From positions 33,728,001-33,792,000 of the forward strand of contig NC_077222.1 of assembly GCF_024763615.1 (NCBI RefSeq): a stretch of 64,000 nucleotides of DNA, given 5' to 3'. Both the position numbers and the translations under genes were made by a program. Positions 38,501 through 50,500 of this stretch are shown here, one piece after another. Below the pieces are notes generated by a model, which made no database searches, had not been told where the DNA came from, and was given only the letters and a program-made list of their open reading frames with translations. The DNA comes from Phlebotomus papatasi. Its lineage: Eukaryota; Arthropoda; Insecta; Diptera; Psychodidae. Every line of letters starts with the position of its first letter. The stretch's first letter is position 1.

Positions 38501-41500
38501 CACGTGACAGAAAGACATAAGAATAAATTGTTACCCACCCGCAAATGGTTGTTGACAAAAGGTTGATATGAGACAATGGAGAGAGGAGTCTCTACCACGA
38601 AGAAAAATGAAGAAAGAAAAAAAAAGAATTATACCCATATTGTCATGTAACGCCTCATTGTTTCAATTTTCTTTGGCGTCGAATGGTGCACGTCGCGTCG
38701 AAGATGATCACGAGTACATTAATAGATTCATTTCAATTGTCTCTTTGAGAATAGTAATAAATATAATGACAAAAGGTACTCACGTTCACGCCTCCTTGAC
38801 ACGTGGCGGGGACTTTTCATCTCATTCATTAATCACTTTTACATGGGGCTTCCTCACAGGGAAATCTCCATCACAATTGTAACCAAGTTGTATCAAAGAG
38901 ATTCCCGCCAATTTCGATGCCATTGATCCTTTGAGTTTCGCTTTTACCACGATGGAAATTTTTGGGGCTTGAAGCTATTTAGAGAAGATAAATTGCATTT
39001 TGAAAGTTAAGCTTCAATTGTAAATAAAATAAAATTACAATACGATTCAAATAGGAAAAAGCTTAGAGCTTAGGCTTTAAAACTCAGGCCGATCCTTGAG
39101 AATATTTTGCCAGGAAAGTTGGCGGAAAACGGTCTTTTGATTAGGAATTTTGCCCAGTTCGAGAAGGCATCAAAGTCTTACGGCGTTATCACACTTGCAC
39201 ATTAAAATTTTAATGTGCTTCACATTAATTGTCGCTTGTGAGCGTCCAAATATGTTATTTATGTCTTTGAGTCACTTAATATTTGGGGTTTTTCTATTTA
39301 TTGCTAAAGAAGTGGACTTGGCCTGCAAAAATAAGTTTAAAATTACCTAAAGCATAAATATTTTTCACATTAAAAAATTAAAGAGAAAATCACATTAATT
39401 TTTCGCATTAATGCTATAAATCAATTTATATCAAATTTTGCGGGCCAAGCCTACCTTTTTATCAACAAATAGATCAAATTTTGAATATAAAATGATTCAA
39501 ACACACAAATTACACATTTGGACTCTCACCAGCGACAATTAATGTGAATAATATTAAAATTTTAATGTGCAAGTGTGATAACACCGTTAAATAACAAACA
39601 ATTTTATTGAATTTCATTAATGGACAATTTACCCTTAATATCCAATATTTAAGCGAAATTCTCCAATATATCTTAATCGATAAGAAATTGGGGAAGTTAA
39701 GCCATATGGCTAAACCTTTAGTCTGCAGCCCGTTATAAGGATCAACCGAAAATGTGAGTTTAAAATCAATAGAAGTATTTGAATAAATTTCCTCTAAACC
39801 CTTACCGCTAAATTCTACAGGCCAAAAATTCTCGAGAATCAACCTGAATTTACTTAGTATATTATATTGCTTTAAGTTTTCTTTTTCATTTGCTGTATAT
39901 TTGTTGATTAGCAAGGGTATTAGTTCACTTGGTGAGAGTTGTCTTAGGTTTTTAGTTTATAAAACTAGTCTAAAAATTTCGTATTTATACTGAAAAATTA
40001 AATTTCTTGGAATTGCAAATTTGTTATGCGGTTACAGTATCGAAATCGCACTATTATACATATGCTGAGGTTAGAAGAAATGGTCGACATAAGTCCAACT
40101 AGTGATCAGTGTTTATAAACGAAATGTTAGAACTGTTTTCTAAATAAATCGAAATGTCATAGATGTAGCGACGTATTCATGGTACTCTAATGGTATAGCC
40201 AAGTGTACTGTTCTAAAGAAATTATGCCATATTATATCCAGAAGATGGATCACCGAATGCAATATGGCTATTTAAAAGTATCCTCATGAGCACTGTGTAC
40301 CAAAACTTGTTAGAGGGACATTTAAAGGTCTAAAATCTATTCCTCACAGTCAAATTTAAACTTTTTAAAATATTTAATTAGCTGAGATTTTAATCTGAGA
40401 TTTGATTTTCTTTTTAATTAAATCAAATGCTGAGGAAAATGAGTTATCAGAAAGTTAGTTAACTTTGCTTTTGATAAGTTCAAGTTAATTTGCTATCCGG
40501 TTAATCCGGTAACGTAGAGATGAAAAACGGATTAACAACGGGAAGTTATTGGTTTAAGAGCTTCAGTAATTAACAAAAAATTCCAATATGATTTTCAAAA
40601 ACGACAAGTTCGTTTTTTGGTTAAAATTCGAAGGTTATAATTTGACGATTTTGAAGAAACAAAAATCAGAAGAAACAAAATTACACAGCTAACATTTAAT
40701 AGATGAATTCCTAAAATTAAAACGAAAATTATTGCAAAATTCAAATTTGGATTGAAAAATTAAATTCTTACCACGATTTTTTGTTTATTTATTTTGTAAA
40801 TGTGCTTTATGTTTATTAAATAATTACAGAGTAGTCGAAATCTGAGATATTTGAAAAATTTAAATCAATTTTGACATACATTGGGAAGAGATACAAAATT
40901 TATTTGTGTTCTACCTGACTAGTCATCCTTATTAATCATTTTCTTAAATTTATTTAAAAAAATATTTATTTTATTAATTTAATTAATTTTGTTAAATTAA
41001 TTTAATTTAACAAAAACTTCAATTCTGAGGCAGCAATATCTTATCAACCCGATTCACTCCCATATCTGTTTTTAAAAAATGTCAATCTCATTTCGTATAA
41101 CGTATAACAAAAATAAAGCATTTCCAGAATACCCCTTGCGGGAAGGCCTACTTCCTTAATGGAATATTGTGCTAGCATTATTATTACTATGATAATAGTT
41201 CAAACTCATAAAGAGACACTCTTTTTGAGCCGTTTTTTAAATAAAATTTATAAAATTTATACACTTCACTTTTCCGCTATAAATACAATAGATTAGCATG
41301 ATATTCCAATAAAGGATCTCACATTCACAAATACGGTAGTTTGTTAATACCGGTATTTTTGAAGACTATAAGGGAAACATAAAATAATAATAAGAGAAAT
41401 GACTGAGGTAATCATAAACGATTTTCGAAATATTACAGTCGTATTGTGAAGTGTAGTGAGACTCGAAAAAAATGATCCATTACAATGGACTTTCATTCCA

Positions 41501-44500
41501 GTACTTCAAAAATCGAATTAACAGCAGTAGAACAAAATCTAGATGCTGTAGATGTTGGTGCCTTTGCATCCTGCTTTTTGTAGTTTTTAGTTTTAGCACC
41601 TAAGTATAGTCTAAAAGACCATCACTAACTACTCTTATGGTTTTTAGATCATTTTTAAGAGCTTGAATTAAAGAAAAGCTTACGAATATTGGGAGTGCAA
41701 GCAAAGTAACCCCCAGAGTGGAAAATCACCAACGTCTACCGTACCTTTATTTTGCAATTTGGATCAATTTGGATAAAGCTGAGCTAAGAAATTCATTATG
41801 AGGAGGCATTGACCTTGGGCAGACCTGCGACAAACAAAGTGGCTGAAGCAAAGTCTAGATCTTGTCTTGAAGTGATTTGGGATCACCCGCGAACATCATT
41901 CTGAATTAGCGGAAGGTCACAAGGGTAGACTGTTAATCTAAATGACCTAAGCTAGCGACCTCGATTAAAAAACGCGGTTGAAAATGAATGAATGAATGGA
42001 TAAAGCTCACCAAAGAAAACTATATTGTACCGTAGATGCGGGAACTTGATCGTCCGTGGGTGACTTTGGCCCCCTCGTAAGATCGTAATTCGTAAGCTTT
42101 TTTTTCAATTCTAGCACTTAAGGACGGTCTTTAGCGATCTGATCTACCATGTTCGATCGGTAAAGAACATTCTTATACATTAGAATTAAAGAAAAGTTTA
42201 AGAACAGTAGTGGCGCAAAATCACCCACGGAGAACAAAGTTACCCTCATCTACGGTACCAAAAGTTTAAGACAGAAGATTTAGCGCAGTTTTTAAAGATC
42301 CTGAAAGTCCAAATAACAAAGAATTTTGTTGGATTTTGCCCTTAATAATACATGCCCTTTTAATTTTAATCATTTGGCCTTAATACAAAATCTAATGTCA
42401 AATTTTCTAAAACAATTGTCTAAAAAGAAATTAGAAAAGTAATTTAGGACTGAATGTTTAGCTCGGTTACCGAAGGGAAAAGTATACCAAAAATTTCACG
42501 TTCTGAGTAATTTGAACCTTTGTTCTGATAAGATAACTTATTTACCTATTTCATAAAATTCTTTGAAAATAAACCATATTGTAGGGGGCTGGTATTATAA
42601 TTGTAAATTAAATGGTTTTTATAACAAATTAACCAATAAAAGCTTTGTTATAAATTTATTAAGAAATGATTTAACAATATTGAAAAAAAATAAAATACAA
42701 ATTATCAATCGGGAACGTTTTGGGTCAATAAATAATAGGGGAGACTGGGGTAAAAAGTCACAAATTCAAAATTTGAAAATTCAATATCTTCCAATATAAA
42801 ACAGGTAGCGACTTAATTTTTCTTCCATAAATGGCCTCCATAGACCTTCCTCAAAGTCGTAAGTTTCTTAGAATTCGAACAAGGGATTCAGAAAATAAAA
42901 AATATTGAAATTTTTAGCCCTATTTTTGAAATGTTTTCCTTACAACAGATATCAATTTTGACCTACTTATTTTCCAAAATGGATGTACTAGTAAATATTT
43001 CCTAAATGATTTGGATTCTATGAATACGAAACCACTATCTATTTTAGAGTTTTACAAAGATTCTTTTCTCCAGAAATCCTTTTATCAAAAATGGTCACTT
43101 GGGGTAAAAAGTAACAAAAGGTATGGAACAAAAAGTAGCAAAGACCGAAGCAATTTCTGATGTCTCACGGCGAGAAGAAACGTCATTTCCGCATCTCGAC
43201 GTCTTTTGTCTGCATTGGTCAAACGATTAACAGTTTCTTGTGTTTTTTTTTTTCTAAAATAGCTTGAAAAGCGCTTTTCTCGTTCAGATAGTGAAAACTG
43301 TGTTTTAGAAGAATAAATTTTCTATGAATATATGTCACCTAGCTATATTTTTTAAATTTATGAAAGCCCGTAATAAAGCAAATGAAAATGTGATAATATC
43401 CCATACCTGTTACTATTTGCCCCAGCATTTTTGAAAATGGTCACAAAATTACCTTTTAGAAAACTGCTCGATAAGTGTATTTCCTTACAAAATAGAGGAA
43501 AATGACTTTTACAAAGTTGTAGAGCAGTAAATTTCCTATAAAACTGCACTAATTAGAAATTTCTGGGGCACCAGGGTAGCTTGTAAAAAACTAAAATATC
43601 CGTTTTTAGACTTTTTGCCCCAGTCTCCCCTATCGAAAAGGTCATGTATGCCTTTCTAAATTAAAACTAAAGTAGAACATTATCTTCTAATCTTAATTTA
43701 CGCAGAACATTGATATTAAATTTTAATATCGGATATTAAAATTAAATTTTTTTCGTTAAAGTAGAATTTGAATCGATTTAGAATAATTGGGAGATATTTA
43801 AAAGTATTATTAAAAATTTGAGAAAAAAATTATCAATTATTTAAAAAAAAAATTACACGTTCTGTTCAATTTTACAAGCTTCAGCTCATTAAAAATCCTC
43901 CTTTCTAATTAGATTAATTAAAATTCAAAATGCATAAGTAAAATTGCACTCAAGATTTCAGTTTTATAACTCGTCGAACATTACAACTTGTCATTTACTT
44001 TATTTATTTCCCATAATTATTCAGCGTCAACCAAACTTTTCTGTACCACAAAGACTTTCGAGAAAAGAATATTTTTAGTGGGAGTTGTTTTTTATAGCTT
44101 TGAACTTCCGGAAGTTTCATTAAACCTCTACATCTTTAAGCCAAGATCTCATAACTCTTTTTTTTAATTTTCTTTTCAATCCCAATTGCGAAATAAACTG
44201 ATCTAATCCAATAACATTTAAGTGCTTTAAATCAATAAATTTCTAGAGACAAAACAACAATAAACTCTATACGAAAAATTTCACTTTTCTTTTTTTACGA
44301 AACGGAAATCCCAAAATAACAAAATTTAGCACTAATCTCATAATTCAAGGTGATAAATTGCTCATAATGTTTTATGCAATCCATCAACATCTCTTTAAGA
44401 TAGCGGAAGGAATAGAAACATTTTGAGGATGACAATTTAAAATAGAAAAGAGAAATCAAATAAATTTGTATTTTTTTGCTCTAAATAGACCGCTAATTTT

Positions 44501-47500
44501 TGACAAAATCATAGTATTGTATGCAAATGATGTTTTAGGCGCATTAATCAGCAAATTTCCGTTTTTTCAATTTTTTTTTTCACTTTTCTCCCCATTGTCA
44601 ATGGATTCTTAATATCATTTATGAACTTTCAAAGTCACACCTTCGAGATACTTATCTCAATGGGTAGATCATTAAATAAATCTCTCATTTTCACCCACTT
44701 AGCATTACTGGAATACTTCTGAAACATTTTTTTGTTCGTTCCTCAATCGTGCAATTTATTGTTGTAAAAATTCTTGAGCTTCTCTTCAGGAGAAATTTAA
44801 ATTGTTAAATGGATGATTTTTGCCCATTTCACTTAACTACTTCAAATTACCCATTGTCTTCGAGGGAAAATTCTTTAGAAAAGTATTTTTTGTGAATGTC
44901 AAACACGAAAAATCATTTAAATTCTTCATCGTGCAATAAATGTTTTTTGTTTTAGGATAATATAAAAAAGCTTTTTTCAGCTGAAAAAGAAGGTCATGCA
45001 TGGACAAAATAAGTGCAAATTTTTAGAGAAAATCTCTTCTAAACCAAAAACAAATCTCTTTTACTATGCTTATGAGCTTTTATGTCTCTATGCTTCGACG
45101 CTTACATATTTTATATTGTGGGAATGGGCAAAGGGATTCAAGAAGGAATTTAGCAAGAGACGTTACATGATATTTTTTTTAATTAAATTCCTTTTAGTCA
45201 TAATCTATAGCGGGTGGGTATCACATTCATTTTTTTATTTTCTTATTCAGTTCTATATAATCATATTCTCTAATGAGACATGACAATACAAACCTTCCAG
45301 CCAATTTTGAAAGAAAGACAAAAAAGACAAGACAGGAAACTGTGACAAGTTTGGCAATAAAAAACCACATATTGGAAAAATCTGACATTAACTTTTCCTC
45401 AGAAAACTGAAGAAAAAAAACCGACAAGACGGAAACAAATCCTATATCATTATGGTCTGTTGATTTTGCAACAAAACTAACGACAAAATTACAAATGTGT
45501 TGTCGTGGATTGTTTTTAATTAAAAAAAAGACAAGTAACAAGAAAATGAAGATATTATGTTACAAAGTCAAAAGTGGCTGGTTTCATTTATTAATTTCAA
45601 CATCACACTGCATGCTTTTGCTTTTTCCAAATTTCTACATCACTTTTTTCTGTTATGCTTTTTTTATGTTTTACTTCAAAACATTTACTAAAACATTTGT
45701 ACTTTTGATTTGGAAGAAAAGACAACACATAAATTGTTACTTTTCATTCTCTTTTGCATTACCTCTGTAAATTCATTATAATGTCCTAGATAATTTGAAA
45801 TCCTCCCAAATATTTCCCAATCCCACATTCCTTTAACCTTTAAGGACGAGTAGCACCGGTGCGGTGTTCCAAAAACAAAAATAATTCTTTCAACTATAAA
45901 AAGTTATTTTCCCCTTTAAATAGTCAGAAAAAAATGTTTTTGTTTTTTGGGACACCGGTGTCTTATTCGTCCTTAAATGGTTGACCCGTAAAGGCTCAAG
46001 GTTTTATTACAGTCCCAATTATTACTATTATTTCATTTATTTATAAAAAAAGGACCTTGTAGGTTCGTAATTGATGTCAACAATTAAGCTTTTGACAGAC
46101 CAATAGATTTCTTATCTATTTAAAGAGATCGAGATATCAAAAGAAGTTAACTCAACATTTAGTGGTAAAGTACCCTTATGCTCTCGGTACACTTACGACT
46201 TAATCCAAGGAACGGCTTAACTTAATTATAATCAAAATAACGAATTGAATAATTTCCCATCAGTTTCCCAATAGGCCACTTCTCGGCTTATGCCCAGAGG
46301 CAGTTTAGTCAGAAACTGATGGAAATTATATCTAATCATTATTTTTATTATAATTACGTACACCATCTCTCGACTTAAGTCGTAAGTGAGTCTAGGCCAT
46401 TATGGCTTTATTGGAATCCAAAAGGCTCTTTGCCAACATTTTCCAATCTTTAATAAATCTTTAAAATTTGTTAAGTATTTCTTCAGGTTTTTAGAATAAT
46501 TTAATAGAGAAAATGGTTTATTTCTATTATTTTAAACTCTGAAACATAGCGAATTCATCTTAATGCAGTATAAAGAGTGTTAACAATATCACCTAAAAAA
46601 TTTACTAAGTGAATTTCTTTTTTTTTTATGTTGTGTAACTATCTAAGAAAAATATTTGCTATCCAGAATTCAGGTCAAAAAGAGTGGCAAAGCGTCCCAG
46701 GCTTTGCGAAATGCTCAAACTCGTGACTTAGATGCTATATCGCTAAAGTACTTTTGCATCATTTATCATTCATCGGTTCTCAACAGATTTGAACCGATTC
46801 ATAAGTCATTCAAAAGATCCTCCAAAATTGTTTTAAAAGTAAATAGAGTTGATTTTCGAATAAAAATTAGTTATCGGATATGAACTGGTTCATTAACGGT
46901 TCAGAACCGATTGAAACCGGTTGTTTTATAGGAAATTCCAAGACCTTTCCAACAACCCCAAACATGACCCCATTCGTTTGATAAATGAACTCTCTAGTGT
47001 CTTTTTAACCTTTGATCTTGAAAAACCGTTATTAGGAATGATTCAACACTATTTTCGTCTAAGGGCGAAATGTCCGCCTGGATAATAGGGTGTTTCAACA
47101 AAGAAAAAAAATTTTGGCACTATTCTCAGGATGCTGTATTAGGTGAGATTCTTAACAATCTCACCTACTATAATCCTAACAAAATTTCATGTCGTCCGAT
47201 CGACCTCAAACTTGGCCAAAATGTGTTTCGCCACTTCCTGATCACGAATATATATGTGGCTATTTTACGTTCCCGGCCGGCCGGCCGGCCGGCCGGCCGC
47301 TCTTTGGAGCTTAATAGCTCCTAAACTAAAAAAGATATCGACTTGCGGTTTTCGGCAAAGGTTATATATCGGGTAAAAATTGCAACTTGGTGCATTGACC
47401 CCCCAACCCCCACCCCTCCTTCCGCCATTTTGAAGACCCCCCTTTTTTTGTTTTCTCAATAGCTCCGCCCCTATGGCATCGAGCGGGCTCAAATTTTAGA

Positions 47501-50500
47501 ATGTTATAGCTGGGCCTTAGAGCTTTCCATCAATACCAAACTTAAGGTCCCCCGACCTCCCTGACCCGAGCTATAAGGGTCCAAAAAAAATTTCTTAAAA
47601 TGGCCATAACTCCGGTTCTAATTGTCAGAATTTAAAAAGTGAGGGCTTTTTGGAAAGCTCTCGTGAAATGCCACCTCCCCTTCTAACATCGCAAGTTCAT
47701 AAAACCACCGCTAGGGGCGCTATTATTAAAAAGAAAATTTTTAAAACTTATAAGTTAAATAACTCAAAAATTCCATTGTGCATCGGGCTGAAATTTTAGT
47801 ATGTTGTAGCCGTTGATTATACCTATCAAACAAAAAAAACCTTAAGTCGATCCATAACCCCTGACCCGAGCTATAAGGGGTCAAAGTTCGAACATTGACC
47901 GGCCTCTATCTCCGGTTCTAACTAACATAGCGAGCTAAATTTTACCTTTTTGGTTTCGTCTCGATGAGTACTTTCAGATGGAAGTTCAAAAATTCACCAC
48001 AGGTGGCGCTGTGATAGCGTCAAAATTCATCGAAATTCAAAGTCACTTTTCTCAAAAACGGCATTGTGCAAGTTAATGAAATTTTAGTATGTTGTAGTCC
48101 AGTCTAGGACGTTTCCAAAATGGTGCGTATGTGCGCTGTGGTTAAAACAGAACCGGAGATATAAGGGGTCAAAGTTCACAAAATTCAAAAAATCATATCT
48201 CCGGTTCTATGTGACCGATTTTGATGAATGAGGGCTTAAACGAAAGATCTCACCAAATGCTACAACTTTCTAGAATATTTGAACTTCGTGGGACCAACAC
48301 CAGGGGCGCCACAGTCGAAAAACCAATTTCAATATCACATAACCTCAATTATCTCGACTGTCGCTGAACCGATTTTGATGATTACTTCGATATAATTATA
48401 GAGGACATTTGTCTCTACATTTCATCCATACATCATTTTCCACTCAGACTACGCTATCACTCCGATTTTGCCGTTTAAGTGTGAAAAAATTGATTTTTCC
48501 CATAATAACGCTTTGAAATCACTCAGATGCCAATTTGACTGCCTCTACTCCACCAAGACACTTAAAATAGGGGTTTAAATGGAAAGTCCCGCAAAATACA
48601 ACAATTCTTTGATATAGTTGAAGTTCAACAAATGACTACTTGGGGAACTCTGGATGAAAAAACGAGTTAAGAAACAAAAAAACTCGCTTATCTTGGCTTC
48701 TGAGTAATCGATGAGATCATGTTCTATAGGAAAATTATAGAGTACATTCTGGTCTACATTTCACCCATATATCACTTTTGTGCCAGTTCATCCAAATCCT
48801 TGATATTTTGGTTTAAATACAAAATTTGTATAATTTCACGAATTTGATTCAAGATAACTGAATGGCGTCTCCCAACTTCAGCTCCAAATCGAATTTGCAT
48901 GCACTCCGAGTTAGCTCACGTTAAGAATCTCACCTACATAAGCCGGTTAGGATTATCTGTCCCTTTGATGAGACAAGACAATTTTTCTTCGACGACCATA
49001 TGATCAGACGCCGTTTAGAGGTGGCTGAACGACCCTTTCTGTAGCGTAAATTTAGAAAAATGTTCCACAGAAAGGGTCATTCAGCTACCTCTAAACAGCG
49101 TTTGATCATATGGTCGTCGAAGAAAAACTTTCTTGTCTCATCAAATGCAGCACCCTGAGAATAGTGCCAAAAACATTTTTCCTCTTTGAAAAACCCTAGT
49201 GGGTTTTTCGAGCAATCCCAAAAATAACATGGTTTTGGATGGGAAGGGGAGGGGTGGCGGGAAATGAGGGGCATATTAATGATCTTTGGGTCGACTTATG
49301 GGAGGGTCCTCCGAAGGTCCCAAGTCGCTATCTCTAACCGCTTGGCCTCTAGAGCTGGCGACAGCCTGACGGACAGACGGACAAACAGCGTGACGACATT
49401 TCTCAGAAATCGTCTGAAACGTGAAGATTTGTTAATAAAAGTGGTCTGCGGGGGGTGGAAGGTGGAAATTTGGGGGGGGGGGGTGCAAAAATCGAGGGAT
49501 TCGAGCAGTAAAAGAAGAATGAAGGAAAATCGACGCGATGTTAAACTTTCCGTAAGGAAACTAACCGTAATTTTCCGAAACAAGAAAAGATCAACAAAAT
49601 ACGCATTTCTACCTATGTTGAGGTATTTTTCCGACATCGTTAAGGGGTTATGACTGTAAGATAATGCCGAAAATAACCACCATATTTTCTATATATTTTT
49701 TTTTCCAACATAATAAAAGTCTGTTTAATTCAAGCTCTTAAATAATATAAAAGTAGGGGAAAGTACTCTCCCTTCGAACATTCATGCCATCGAATAATGT
49801 GAATTTTCTGTTAGTTTTCCTAAGAAATTTACACATTTCTATTAAATATTTGTTGGCTTATCATCAATTGTTGATAATTCCGTGATAATTTAGTGTAAAT
49901 CTCTTACGAAAAACCAAAGAAATTCCCATTATTCAAAGGCATGAACGTTCAAAGGGAGAGCACTTTCCCCTATACAGTAAACTACATTTTCTGAAATTTT
50001 TATTAAAAAATCATAAAAATTCAGTCGTTTTAACGTGATTTTCGGAGATCATTTTGAAAAACTTAATTTTCTGTGAATGAAATTACTCAGAGTGAATACA
50101 TTAAAGTAAGCTAATCTCGTGATTGAACGGTGAATTTTCGAGAAAAAAAATTAAATTTGGATTTTTGAATAATTTTATACATAACATATTTTTACCATTT
50201 ACAGCTTATTGACATCACGTTCCGTAATGTAAAATAGGTTGGGCTCAAGGTAATAAAAAATTTACGGTTCAAATACGAGTTTAACTCACATGCTAACAGG
50301 AAATATTTAGTTTTTCGACGTCAGATGAATTTATTTTGAGTAATCTTGTCTACCATAAATTCAGCTTTTCTTCAAAAACCATCTAGAAAAATTAGATCCC
50401 AAATTCAGAATATCAAGAAGTAAGGGTACGATGTCTTTCTTTGTACTTTTATTGACTTTGCACTACTACGGTACACAAAACTTCTACCTACTATACATAC

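Larger units (their letters stand above)
47086..49198. mobile_element. 2.1-kb TIR element TAGGGTGTTTCAA with nested structure
   Basis: Outer ends of about 50 bases: TAGGGTGTTTCAACAAAG and TTTTGGCACTATTCTCAGG on the left, with the inverse on the right (CCTGAGAATAGTGCCAAAAA, then AAACCCTA). Inside is a second perfect pair, TAGGTGAGATTCTTAAC (47140-47156 and inverted 48920-48936). It also contains a CCGG repeat, a degenerate array of about 290-base units (47.49-48.35 kb) and a long hairpin (48963-49147). No protein-coding frame was seen. It could be a foldback element or a Helitron-like carrier caught between TIRs. Confidence 0.65.

Noticed and set aside
38568..38882. 104-codon frame in intron 3
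   Set aside because: No domain, no conserved motif and no splice signals in phase.
44996..45770. Possible small membrane proteins
   Set aside because: The hydrophobic translations come from AT-rich DNA on both strands, with no start context or homology.
47230..47300. CCGG run as an assembly artefact
   Set aside because: A shorter CCGG-type word at the matching place of the inverted relative (34623) suggests that it is real, although the exact length is uncertain.
49264..49653. 129- and 113-codon frames on opposite strands
   Set aside because: Both overlap the GACGGACAGACGG repeat and poly-G tract; no protein similarity recognised.
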